The position numbers were made by a program, and so were the translations under genes. From Bacteroides sp. 43_108 (GTDB lineage: Bacteria > Bacteroidota > Bacteroidia > Bacteroidales > Bacteroidaceae): a DNA stretch of 64,000 bases. The stretch is taken from contig MNQS01000003.1 in assembly GCA_001915545.1 (NCBI GenBank), forward strand, positions 1 through 64,000, given 5' to 3'. This document shows positions 26,010 through 34,499 of this stretch, one piece after another. Each line of letters begins with the position of its first letter. Position 1 is the first letter of the stretch. A model generated the notes under the pieces. The model ran no database searches and was not told the origin of the DNA. It was given only the letters and a program-made list of their open reading frames with translations.

Positions 26010-26092
26010 TTTCTTATATTTTTATCAGTTTATATTCAACCATTATTTTTCGGTAACTATTTTGTGTAATGGCCCTTTGCTATAACAGCGTG

Positions 26093-26124
26093 CAAAAATA
26101 CAACAAATAATACTCTTATCCAAA
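26093..26124 (-). promoter_or_regulatory. promoter of rpmE2
   Basis: Minus strand TTTG (26121-26124), 20 bases, TATTTTTG (26093-26100), a full consensus match. Predicted leader about 75-80 bases, long enough for feedback control, but no specific structure was recognised in it. Confidence 0.75.
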
Positions 26125-26149
26125 GTTTTCAAAAGAATTTAATGTCCAA

Positions 26150-26923
26150 CTATTCCACAAATTTATATTTAATGGCATTTTTCAGTCCTGGAACTCCCAT
26201 ATATTTTGTCACTGCACCGCGTATCTTGACCCTTCTGCCCATAACGTCCGTGTTGTTCTTAAGATTCAATGCATATCTCACATCAGCGTAACTGCCGCTC
26301 TTGCTCAACTGAACGGGCACGCATTTTGCATAATCCTTTACATCTGGAGAGTCAGCCAAGAGAATGTTTGTCTCTACATCACCGTAAGAGAATACAGCAC
26401 TGCTTTCTGTCAGTTTGTTGCCGTCAATATAACCCACAATATACCCTACTACCCACGATTCGTAAATGGTAGCACCGTCATTCATGACCATGTCATAAAT
26501 GAAGCTCTCGTTCAAATCTCTATATGTATAAGGATCATCCTCCACCCCTTCGTGAAATACATCCGTATCGTCAGAAGAATCATCACCAGAATCCCCCGCA
26601 CCGCCTCCTTCGCCGTCATCATCTCCCTCGTCGTCGTCAGCTATATCAGGATCTTCTGGAACATCCGTATCACCAGAATCAGAAGGGTCTTCTGGAACAT
26701 CCGGCACATCCGGATCTTCTGAAGTACCTGTGTCTGAATCGTCTCCGCTGTCAGAACCAGAATCATCATCTCCACCATCTGCATCGTCTTGGTTATCATC
26801 ATCACCATCAACAACCGCCGTGTCGTCATCTTCTCCAGGAATCTGGGGCATTACAATCCTTTCGCATGACCACAAGAATGCAAGACTCAACAAACAAATC
26901 CCCCACAAACTACATTTACGCAT
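26150..26923 (-). CDS. Asp-rich lipoprotein with C-terminal DUF6359-like OB domain
   Basis: A 257-residue predicted lipoprotein. The signal ends in a lipobox (LAFLWSC, about residue 20). Residues 30-130 are low-complexity acidic sequence, mainly Asp, Gly, Ser and short DPDVPEDP-like repeats. The C-terminal 110 residues (WVVGYIVGYIDG, TNILLADSPD, GRRVKIRGAVTKYMGVPGLKN) match the OB-fold domain of unknown function I know as DUF6359. The acidic stretch probably holds the domain away from the membrane and may bind calcium. No ligand known. Stands alone. Confidence 0.75.
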   Translation of the reverse strand: MRKCSLWGICLLSLAFLWSCERIVMPQIPGEDDDTAVVDGDDDNQDDADGGDDDSGSDSGDDSDTGTSEDPDVPDVPEDPSDSGDTDVPEDPDIADDDEGDDDGEGGGAGDSGDDSSDDTDVFHEGVEDDPYTYRDLNESFIYDMVMNDGATIYESWVVGYIVGYIDGNKLTESSAVFSYGDVETNILLADSPDVKDYAKCVPVQLSKSGSYADVRYALNLKNNTDVMGRRVKIRGAVTKYMGVPGLKNAIKYKFVE

Positions 26924-27032
26924 AAGATAAATCTTTATGATTAAATCCGTACAAATAAAAGGAAAATATCATAAAAAGCCCCATGCACCGCAAAAAAAAT
27001 ACACACCGGTTAATTAATCGACAAAAAATTCT

Positions 27033-27040
27033 TAACTTTG
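27033..27040 (+). promoter_or_regulatory. -7 box of fba
   Basis: TAACTTTG about 55 bases before the aldolase ATG. The -33 position (GGTTAAT) is poor, unexpected for a gene with such strong codon bias. Confidence 0.5.
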
Positions 27041-27096
27041 TACTAGAAAAGAGTACCATTTAAGGGCATACACACATCTTTTAAATATTTTATATT

Positions 27097-28101
27097 ATGG
27101 TAAATTACAAAGATCTCGGACTTGTAAACACAAGAGACATGTTTGCAAGAGCAGTCAAAGGAGGATATGCCATACCAGCATTCAACTTCAACACTATGGA
27201 GCAGATGCAGGCAATCATCATGGCTGCAGTAGAAACAAAATCTCCTGTAATCATGCAGGTTTCTAAGGGTGCACGTAATTATGCAAATGCTACAATCCTC
27301 CGCTACATGGCTGAAGGAGCTGTTGCATACGCTAAGGAGCTTGGATGCAACCACCCAGAAATCGTTCTGCACCTCGACCACGGAGATTCATTCGAACTCT
27401 GCAAGGGTTGCATCGACATGGGATTCTCTTCTGTTATGATCGACGGTTCTTCACTTCCTTACGAAGAGAACATCGCTCTCACAAAGAAGGTTGTTGAATA
27501 CGCTCATCAGTATGACGTAACAGTTGAAGCTGAGCTTGGCGTACTCGCAGGTGTTGAGGACGAAGTTGTAGCAGCTGAGTCTCACTACACAAAGCCTGAA
27601 GAAGTTATCGACTTCACTAGCAAGACTGGATGCGACAGCTTGGCAATCTCTATAGGTACTTCTCACGGTGCACACAAGTTCACTCCAGAGCAGTGCACAC
27701 TTGTTAACGGAGTACTCGTTCCACCACCATTGGCATTCGACGTTCTCGATGCTATCATGGAGAAACTCCCTGGATTCCCAATCGTTCTCCACGGATCTTC
27801 TTCAGTTCCAATGGAAGAAGTTGAAACAATCAACAAGTACGGTGGTAAGCTCGAAGCTGCTATCGGTATACCAGAAGACCAGCTCCGCAAGGCAGCTAAG
27901 TCTGCAGTTTGCAAGATCAACATCGACTCTGACTCACGTCTTGCAATGACAGCTGCAATACGTAAGGTATTCGCTGAACAGCCAGCTGAATTCGACCCAC
28001 GTAAGTACCTCGGTCCTGCACGTGAGAACATGAAGAAGCTTTACATGCACAAGATCGTTAACGTTCTTGGTTCAGACAACAAGCTTGCTCAGTGCGACTA
28101 A
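27097..28101 (+). CDS. fba: class II fructose-1,6-bisphosphate aldolase
   Basis: A 334-residue zinc enzyme of glycolysis and gluconeogenesis cleaving fructose 1,6-bisphosphate. Catalytic and metal residues are visible: HLDHGDSFE (Asp and first His), GTSHGAHKF and VLHGSSS (remaining His ligands), and the NIDSDSRL phosphate-binding loop. Codon use is narrow and unlike the neighbours (for example GCT, AAG and GAA dominate), a mark of very high expression. Terminator follows at 28125. Confidence 0.95.
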   Translation: MVNYKDLGLVNTRDMFARAVKGGYAIPAFNFNTMEQMQAIIMAAVETKSPVIMQVSKGARNYANATILRYMAEGAVAYAKELGCNHPEIVLHLDHGDSFELCKGCIDMGFSSVMIDGSSLPYEENIALTKKVVEYAHQYDVTVEAELGVLAGVEDEVVAAESHYTKPEEVIDFTSKTGCDSLAISIGTSHGAHKFTPEQCTLVNGVLVPPPLAFDVLDAIMEKLPGFPIVLHGSSSVPMEEVETINKYGGKLEAAIGIPEDQLRKAAKSAVCKINIDSDSRLAMTAAIRKVFAEQPAEFDPRKYLGPARENMKKLYMHKIVNVLGSDNKLAQCD

Positions 28102-28124
28102 TAAATACTTCAAAAGTATATTCG

Positions 28125-28160
28125 AGAGTGTACCGGAATCCGGTGCACTCTTTTTTTTAT
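28125..28160 (+). terminator. terminator of fba
   Basis: AGAGTGTACCGG and CCGGTGCACTCT pair around a tiny loop, followed by TTTTTTTT. Very strong intrinsic terminator. Confidence 0.9.
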
Positions 28161-28184
28161 GGACTTCTATCAACAGAAAAGCAT

Positions 28185-29510
28185 TCATGAAAGCGCAGAT
28201 TCGCCTTCAATTTTATGCGGAAAACATATTTTGAAACGTGTCCAACCGTCCGGATAAGTTTTTAAAGAGAACTGGCACCCGTGCTTGGTAAGAATTTCTC
28301 TTATTAGAATAAGGCCTATACCCTGCCCTTCCGGTTTGATTGAAAAGAATGGAGTGAATAATTTATCTTCGTTGTCTTTTGTTATACCTGTTCCGTTGTC
28401 AGCAATCTCCAAAACAACAGGATTCCCCGATACGTGAATCTCTATATCACCGTCCTGTCCGATACTTTCTGCGGCATTCTTAACAATATTGACCAATACC
28501 TGTTCAAAAAGAATCGGATCCAACTGCACTTCCGGATTGCAGGAGTCGAAAAACCTATGAAGACGGATTTGTCTTCGCTGACACACATTTTCCATCAAAA
28601 CACGGCAGGCGTCTACTTGATTATTAAGACTGACGGTCTGCAGTTGAGGTTCCGGAATGCGCACAATTTCGGCCAGTCGCGCTATGAAATGATTCATTCC
28701 ATAGCAACGGTCAGAACATATCTGTATCGTGTGGCACAGTTCTTCCGCCCCATCATAAGTTCCGATAATATCATTCAGAGAATCCAAAGTAGAAGTAACA
28801 CCAGCCACACTGTTGTTTACCTCATGGGCAATCATACGTATAACCTTTTCGTAAGTTTTCTTTTCAGCCTTGACAATTTCCGAAGTCAGGCTCTCAATGA
28901 GCAAGAACGGATGTGCATATCCTCGGTCAATAAACGAAAGATGCGAGCAGCGGTAAATCATTGCATCGTTCAACCGTACTGTCTCCACACTGCCGTACGC
29001 CACCTGAGCCAGTTTCTCGGCCAATGCCGACTGTATTTCGCCCATTGAGCGTCCTAAAACATCCTGTTCAGTCAAATTACCAAGAAACTTCAAAGCCGCG
29101 GCATTGGCACTTGTAATATTCCTATTGAAATCGAAAAGTATCACTCCCATAGGCGAAACGCTTATGAGAAGATCAAGAAAGTGATTCTGCTCCCTTACAT
29201 GCAGTCTCTCGTTCTTGAGCTGTTCCATTAGCCTATTGAAAAGATGTACAATGCGGTCGGCATCGCGCTGTCCCACAGGCCTCAACCTGCTGCTGAAATC
29301 CTGCTCGCTCAGCAAATCCATAGCATTGCCGATGGTATGGAGCGGCATCACAGTCTTTCGGTAAAAATAAACCAGAAAAGAAAGACATACAACAACAGTT
29401 CCTTCCGCCACATAAAAAGTATATTCGGACGTCGGCAGCAACAGAAAGAACATAACACCCATACACCCGAGCAATATTCCCCAGACAAAGAACAACCATT
29501 TGATTTTCAT
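28185..29510 (-). CDS. sensor histidine kinase (NtrB/NtrY-like)
   Basis: A 441-residue membrane sensor and the expected partner of the sigma-54 regulator encoded just upstream. Two membrane helices (residues 5-46) with almost no periplasmic loop precede a HAMP-like region. A PAS domain follows (SPMGVILFDFNRNITSANAAALKFLG). The phospho-accepting His is in MIAHEVNNSVAGVT, and the ATPase domain has NIVKNAAES, IADNGTGI and GQGIGLILIREIL. The tiny periplasmic loop suggests it senses the membrane or cytoplasm rather than an external ligand. Last gene of the efflux operon; starts 11 bases after the regulator stop. Confidence 0.9.
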   Translation of the reverse strand: MKIKWLFFVWGILLGCMGVMFFLLLPTSEYTFYVAEGTVVVCLSFLVYFYRKTVMPLHTIGNAMDLLSEQDFSSRLRPVGQRDADRIVHLFNRLMEQLKNERLHVREQNHFLDLLISVSPMGVILFDFNRNITSANAAALKFLGNLTEQDVLGRSMGEIQSALAEKLAQVAYGSVETVRLNDAMIYRCSHLSFIDRGYAHPFLLIESLTSEIVKAEKKTYEKVIRMIAHEVNNSVAGVTSTLDSLNDIIGTYDGAEELCHTIQICSDRCYGMNHFIARLAEIVRIPEPQLQTVSLNNQVDACRVLMENVCQRRQIRLHRFFDSCNPEVQLDPILFEQVLVNIVKNAAESIGQDGDIEIHVSGNPVVLEIADNGTGITKDNEDKLFTPFFSIKPEGQGIGLILIREILTKHGCQFSLKTYPDGWTRFKICFPHKIEGESALS

Positions 29511-29521
29511 ATTCCTCTATT

Positions 29522-30910
29522 TTAGTCGGATACGGAAGAGTCGTTTTCCGGATGTATCTGATATTTTTCCAGACGTCTGTAAAGTGCTCCGCGACTGATG
29601 CCCAGCGCTGAAGCCACCTGCGAGAGATTGCCGTCAAACTGGCGTATGTTCTGTATAATGGTCTGCCTTTCTATTTCCTCAAGAGTGAGCCCTTGAAGGT
29701 TATTAGCCTGTCCGGACATTACAACTTTTGAAGACGAAGAAGAACCATATTGCTGCTGAAAATCATCTGCCGTAAGTTCTCTTTTTCCGGAAACAAGCAT
29801 CGTGCGTTCAACAAGGTTCTTCAGTTCGCGGATATTGCCGGGATAAGGCAGAGACATAAGAAAACGCATAGCATCGGCCTTGACCGTTACCGGTTCAAAA
29901 CCATATTGTTTGCATTGTTTCCTGATAAAATGTTCCGTCAGCAAAGGAATATCTTCCTTACGTTCGCGCAATGCCGGAAGACGTACTGAGATAAGGTTGA
30001 TTCTGTAAAACAAGTCCTCGCGGAAAGTATGGTCCTGAATCATCTTCCGCAGGTCGGCATTGGTAGCACTGACCACACGTACATCTGCCTTTCGCTGTCG
30101 GCTGTCGCCCAACACCTCATAGGTCTGGTCCTGCAAAACACGCAACAGCTTCACCTGACATGCCGGATCAAGTTCACCTATTTCGTCAAGAAAGATTGTA
30201 CCCTTCTCTGCCAACTCAAAACGTCCCACACGGTCGCTCACAGCATCAGTAAATGCCCCCTTGCGATGGCCGAACATCTCGCTTTCAAACAAACTCTGCG
30301 ATATGCCCCCAAGATTAACCTTAACAAAGGTCTTTCCGGCACGCAGACTGTTTCTGTGAATGGTTTCAGCCACTAATTCCTTGCCTGTACCATTCTCTCC
30401 GGTTATCAGCACCGGAGCATTTGTTGAGGCAACCCGCCGTACAATTTCCAGAACATTCTCCAAAGCCTCGCTGTGACCGATTATGAGACTACGGTCAAAA
30501 TCAGTCTTTTCTGTTACTGTTTTCTTCTGAACCGAACTGTTGCCATTCAGTTCCAATGCAATGCCGATGCGCTGCATCAGCGTCAGGTTGTTCCACGGTT
30601 TTGTAATAAAATCAAAAGCACCTGCCTGCATACCCTTCACAGCCAGTTCAATGCTTCCCCATGCCGTCATAAGAATGACGGGTACATGAGGGAGAACGGA
30701 CTTTATACGTTCCAGAAGTCGAAGTCCGTCAGTACCATCAGTTGCTATGCCGAAGTTCATATCCATCAGTATCAGCTGCGGTGTCACGTCGCGGATTACA
30801 CCGATGGCTTCTGAAGGACCGCTTGCAGCCATTGCATCCATGCCGCTTCGCTTAAACAGAAACATCAGCGACGAACGTATGGCTGGATCATCATCAATTA
30901 TCAGTATCAT
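29522..30910 (-). CDS. sigma-54-dependent response regulator (NtrC family)
   Basis: A 462-residue regulator. Receiver domain (residues 1-115) with the phospho-acceptor Asp in LILMDMNFG; AAA+ domain with Walker A GENGTGKEL, the sigma-54 contact loop GAFTDA, and Walker B TIFLDEIGEL; a Fis-type HTH at the C-terminus (LSQVASALGISRGALYRRLEKY). It would open sigma-54 promoters from upstream enhancers. Autoregulation of its own efflux operon is suggested by the palindrome at 41587. The start codon lies eight bases after a TAACTTTG-like box at 30919-30926, so an internal, nearly leaderless promoter is possible. Confidence 0.95.
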   Translation of the reverse strand: MILIIDDDPAIRSSLMFLFKRSGMDAMAASGPSEAIGVIRDVTPQLILMDMNFGIATDGTDGLRLLERIKSVLPHVPVILMTAWGSIELAVKGMQAGAFDFITKPWNNLTLMQRIGIALELNGNSSVQKKTVTEKTDFDRSLIIGHSEALENVLEIVRRVASTNAPVLITGENGTGKELVAETIHRNSLRAGKTFVKVNLGGISQSLFESEMFGHRKGAFTDAVSDRVGRFELAEKGTIFLDEIGELDPACQVKLLRVLQDQTYEVLGDSRQRKADVRVVSATNADLRKMIQDHTFREDLFYRINLISVRLPALRERKEDIPLLTEHFIRKQCKQYGFEPVTVKADAMRFLMSLPYPGNIRELKNLVERTMLVSGKRELTADDFQQQYGSSSSSKVVMSGQANNLQGLTLEEIERQTIIQNIRQFDGNLSQVASALGISRGALYRRLEKYQIHPENDSSVSD

Positions 30911-30918
30911 AATGAAAA

Positions 30919-30926
30919 CAAAGTTA
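30919..30926 (-). promoter_or_regulatory. possible internal -7 box before the regulator gene
   Basis: Minus strand TAACTTTG ending nine bases before the regulator ATG. A start here would yield a nearly leaderless mRNA. No TTTG occurs at the right distance, so the call is weak. Confidence 0.3.
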
Positions 30927-30933
30927 ATTTATT

Positions 30934-31095
30934 TTATCTGACTATTTTCTCAAAATCCGCATCAATGTTGGTCTTGGCTTCAAAATCCCACAACGTGATG
31001 CTGCGTATCTGGTAATAATAGTACCAATAGTTGAACAGCTCATTTTTGCTGTTGCGTATGAAACGTAAACCTTGGAGCAAATAACGAAAAGACAT
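30934..31095 (-). pseudogene. C-terminal stub of a TolC-like outer-membrane efflux gene
   Basis: A 53-codon frame beginning MSFRYLLQG. Its body, NSKNELFNYWYYYYQIRS followed by LTLWDFE-like residues and a short tail, resembles the conserved C-terminal end of Bacteroidetes TolC family proteins (…YWxYYYQIRxLTLYDFE…). Such a gene normally accompanies this kind of operon. Nothing of the remaining 350-400 residues is left between 31095 and the permease ending at 31147, so I read it as the remnant of a deletion. Stop at 30934. Alternatively it is a chance frame, but the family resemblance makes that less likely. Confidence 0.5.
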
Positions 31096-31146
31096 AGTTA
31101 TAACAAATTTGTCGATTAAACGCATTTTTAGAATAATACAAGCATG

Positions 31147-32394
31147 TCACTCATCGTGGAGCGCATCTGTAGCAGATATACGACTGAGACCTCGTGCCGG
31201 CACATAGATGCCTATGCTGACCACAAATATGGTGAGCAGCCATACCAATCCCATGATTACAGCAAAATGGAGCTTAAAATCTTCATACCAGTAATGTGTA
31301 GAAAGTCCGACATGCAGGGCTTCAGGCATGAAAAGTCCTTTACGCATTGCATATTGCAGATAAATCAGACTGCCGACAATTACGGCCACTGTTGCCAAGA
31401 CAAATCCTTCTGCCAGAAAAAGACGAATCACCTTACCAGATGTAGCCCCGAAACTTTTCATTATTCCAATTTCTTCACGACGACTGCGTGTCTGCATCCA
31501 AAATGCACCAGATACGCCGAAGAACAAGCAGAACAGGAAGAAAGACATCAGAATAATGTTGACACGATAATCGTAATCCGACCATATACGAGTAAGTTTC
31601 ACATAATCTTCATAAGTAGTCACATCAGCAACAAAAAAGTTTCCAGCTTTGAGTGTCGTTAGTGCCCAAGGACGAAATTCGGATAAGAATTCATCCGCAT
31701 CAAATCCTTCACGAATACGGAATATAATATCAGATTTATCGAGAGGTACTTGTCTGAACATCGCTTGCTGAGGTGCCTGTTCCGGACGCACCTTTACCGG
31801 TTGTATGGTTGCAATAATCCGTCTCGTTATATAAACTTCCGTGTATAATCCGCCCAATACAAGACCGTCTTCAAGTGCCCCTTCTGTCATAATCCGCTGT
31901 TGATCTTGATACCCCATCGAATCCATTTCTGCAATCGACAGTCCTCCAGCATGCTTAAAACGGAATGTCTTGAAATAATCGCTCTGAGGCACATAGTATA
32001 TTAGAAAATAATCAGCCTTGGCGGAATCTTTAAAACTGCAACTGGACTCCACCCAAGAACTTCCACCAGGACCAAGTCCATCAACCTGAAAAGTACCCGA
32101 CTCCACACCTGGATACTGACGCACCATGTTCAGAAACCGCCATTTGGTCAAACAACGGTTTTTATACTTATCAGCTTCTTCATCATAAAGAGATGATGAC
32201 CGCGGATAATAAGAAAAAGAAATACGGTAAAGATTGTCCTTTTCATATCCATCTGGAAGATAGTCCACATACGTCTGCACAGCAAGCGGGTCTACAAAGT
32301 GCCATAATATAATAGAGACAACCACAAGCTCTGCCAACAGCCATCCGTTGCGTTTCCTTTTGGCCCAAAGATTTTTAAAAACCAAGCGTATCAT
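31147..32394 (-). CDS. FtsX/MacB-type ABC permease, copy 2b
   Basis: A 415-residue permease with one N-terminal helix, a large periplasmic domain of about 230 residues and three C-terminal helices (FFLFCLFFGVSGAFW, FVLATVAVIVGSLI, IMGLVWLLTIFVVSIG). RREEIGIMKSFGAT is the cytoplasmic coupling motif of the FtsX family. It is a paralogue of the product of 34500-35735 (shared KNLWAKRKRNGWLLAELVVVS versus KMLMARKGRYGWLLTELVVVS). Substrate unknown; MacB-like pumps export antibiotics or virulence factors, and related ones pull lipoproteins. Confidence 0.9.
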   Translation of the reverse strand: MIRLVFKNLWAKRKRNGWLLAELVVVSIILWHFVDPLAVQTYVDYLPDGYEKDNLYRISFSYYPRSSSLYDEEADKYKNRCLTKWRFLNMVRQYPGVESGTFQVDGLGPGGSSWVESSCSFKDSAKADYFLIYYVPQSDYFKTFRFKHAGGLSIAEMDSMGYQDQQRIMTEGALEDGLVLGGLYTEVYITRRIIATIQPVKVRPEQAPQQAMFRQVPLDKSDIIFRIREGFDADEFLSEFRPWALTTLKAGNFFVADVTTYEDYVKLTRIWSDYDYRVNIILMSFFLFCLFFGVSGAFWMQTRSRREEIGIMKSFGATSGKVIRLFLAEGFVLATVAVIVGSLIYLQYAMRKGLFMPEALHVGLSTHYWYEDFKLHFAVIMGLVWLLTIFVVSIGIYVPARGLSRISATDALHDE

Positions 32395-32400
32395 AATCTC

Positions 32401-33693
32401 TTATTTTTTCTGATTCAATGAATAAACAATTTCAGTACGTAAAGAATTCCATGCAGGAATAATGGCTGAGGTTACATTCAATACAGCACAGACCAAGAAA
32501 GCCGACAGGAAAATCCATGGAGAAAAGAGCATCTCGCCTCTCAGCAATACATCGTCTGTATTTTCTTTGAAAAAATAAAAGCCTGGTGAAAAGAAATCAA
32601 ACACCCAGTTACGTCCCAAAACCAATATGCTCCACGAAATCAGCAAACCGATAAATCCGCCTATAAGTGTAAGCACCAGATTCTCGTTCAAGACCTGTCT
32701 CAGCAGATACGAGCGGGTGGCTCCGAAAGCCCTGCAGATGCCCATCTCCGAAAGGCGTCCGTCCATGCGTCCGGCAATCATGCCACTCAGATTGAGTGCA
32801 GGCACAATAAGAAAAACAATCAACAAGCCACCCCAAATCTTAAAGGCTTTTGTCACCGCATCAACGCTGACATGATCTTCTGCTTTTCTTATTTCAACCG
32901 AATTATACTGCCAGCTTATGCGTGGCACATCCACAAAGGCATGTTCGTCGTCGTTTTCAATCCTTGCCTGACGCAGCTTGTTTTGTATCTCAGCCTCCAT
33001 CAGCACCCCTTTGTCCTTCGGCGCACGGATGCAGATTGTGTAAGAACCACAGAGATTCAAGGGAGTCGGGTCAACTCGTTCATTCAAACATGTATATGGA
33101 ATATAAACTTGTGCATGTGTAATCGGTGTCAAACTGCTGGCATCCTTCACCACACCTGTCACCGCATAGTCGATGAAATCCATCTTTACAGTCTTACCGA
33201 CAGCTTCTGCGGCACTGCCGAACAACTGCTCGGCTACCGAGGCGGCTATCACTGCACAGTGCCTGCCGCTATGAAAGTCAGACTCTGAGAATGGCTTGCC
33301 GGCAAGGAATTCAAAGTCGAACACCTTGAAGAAGTCAGCATCAGTCGGCAAATTCTTTATACGTTTCATACTTTGTCCGTCAGGCAATTGCAAAAAGAAC
33401 TCCTTGTAAGATCTTACTGCAGTCACAGAACCATATTTCCGAAGCGGATAAAACCAATTTTCTGCTATTCGCCGAGATATATTTCCCATAGCTACTTTAC
33501 ACTTTGCGCGTCCAGATATCCACAATTCGTCCCTATGGTTTTCAGGATATATTGAACCGACACGTATGTACTGGAACGTTATGACAATCATGGTCAGCGC
33601 AACCGGAACAGCTGTTCCGATGATATACAGTACACCTAACAGTTTGTTCTGTTTCAAGAACGCCCAGGTCTGTTTAAAATATCGCTTAATCAT
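32401..33693 (-). CDS. FtsX/MacB-type ABC permease, copy 2a
   Basis: A 430-residue permease: N-terminal helix (LLGVLYIIGTAVPVALTMIVI), a periplasmic domain, and the C-terminal helices with the coupling motif RLSEMGICRAFGATRSYLLRQ. Paralogue of 35745-37058 (both open with KRYxKQTWxxxxQNK). It ends six bases before the next permease gene. The pair at 31-33.7 kb probably assembles as one heterodimer driven by the single ATPase at 33748-34425. Confidence 0.9.
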   Translation of the reverse strand: MIKRYFKQTWAFLKQNKLLGVLYIIGTAVPVALTMIVITFQYIRVGSIYPENHRDELWISGRAKCKVAMGNISRRIAENWFYPLRKYGSVTAVRSYKEFFLQLPDGQSMKRIKNLPTDADFFKVFDFEFLAGKPFSESDFHSGRHCAVIAASVAEQLFGSAAEAVGKTVKMDFIDYAVTGVVKDASSLTPITHAQVYIPYTCLNERVDPTPLNLCGSYTICIRAPKDKGVLMEAEIQNKLRQARIENDDEHAFVDVPRISWQYNSVEIRKAEDHVSVDAVTKAFKIWGGLLIVFLIVPALNLSGMIAGRMDGRLSEMGICRAFGATRSYLLRQVLNENLVLTLIGGFIGLLISWSILVLGRNWVFDFFSPGFYFFKENTDDVLLRGEMLFSPWIFLSAFLVCAVLNVTSAIIPAWNSLRTEIVYSLNQKK

Positions 33694-33747
33694 TTTATTT
33701 TCAATTCAAGTGTGTTCTTAATTTAAGGTATGAATCAGCAACAAGCA

Positions 33748-34425
33748 TCAATCGACCTGCCGTCCATCGAAGAAATGTATGGTGCGCGACGACAGACGCG
33801 CCTGTTCCTCATTATGCGTCACCATGACGATTGTACGTCCGTCCTCCTTGTTAAGACGGCAAAGGATGTCCATGATTTCTGCACCCATTTTCGAATCCAA
33901 GTTGCCCGTAGGCTCATCGGCCAAAATTATTTCAGGATTGCCTACTATTGCACGTGCGATGGCCACACGCTGGCATTGTCCGCCAGAAAGTTGCGAAGGC
34001 ATGTGCTTCATTCTGTGAGTCAGCCCGACACGTTCAAGAACCTCTTTGGCACGACGTGTACGCTCGCTTCCGGACATCTTGCGGAAAATTAGAGGCAGTT
34101 CCACATTGTCCAGCACGTTCAGTGTGTTGATGAGATGGAAAGACTGAAACACGAACCCAAGCATGCGGTTGCGGAAAGCGGCCTGCTCGCGGTCTTTCAT
34201 TTTGGGGGTGACGAGCGTGCCGCCAAGTTCCAGAGTTCCGCTGGTGGGATTGTCGAGAAGTCCTATTATATTCAATAGAGTGGACTTACCGCAGCCAGAA
34301 GGTCCCATGACGCTCAGAAACTCGCCTTTCTCCACTGTCAGGTTCACATTCTCCAATGCCTGTGTCTCAATCTCTTTTGTCCGGTAAATCTTGTTGATAC
34401 CGGTCAGTTTAATCATATTGCTCAT
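33748..34425 (-). CDS. ABC transporter ATP-binding protein, MacB/LolD type
   Basis: A 225-residue ATPase: Walker A GPSGCGKSTL, signature LSGGQCQRV, Walker B ILADEPTGNLD, switch His in VTHN. Length and sequence (FKALENVNLTVEKGEFLSVMGPSG) are those of the LolD/MacB/FtsE group. It is the only ATPase of an operon with four permeases, so it presumably serves both permease pairs. It lies between the two pairs. Confidence 0.95.
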   Translation of the reverse strand: MSNMIKLTGINKIYRTKEIETQALENVNLTVEKGEFLSVMGPSGCGKSTLLNIIGLLDNPTSGTLELGGTLVTPKMKDREQAAFRNRMLGFVFQSFHLINTLNVLDNVELPLIFRKMSGSERTRRAKEVLERVGLTHRMKHMPSQLSGGQCQRVAIARAIVGNPEIILADEPTGNLDSKMGAEIMDILCRLNKEDGRTIVMVTHNEEQARLSSRTIHFFDGRQVD

Positions 34426-34499
34426 AAATATGAATGTTTTTTATCTTGTTTATCATTTATTACTTTTCTATGCTTCAACATCTGTTTTCTTCGCGACAG

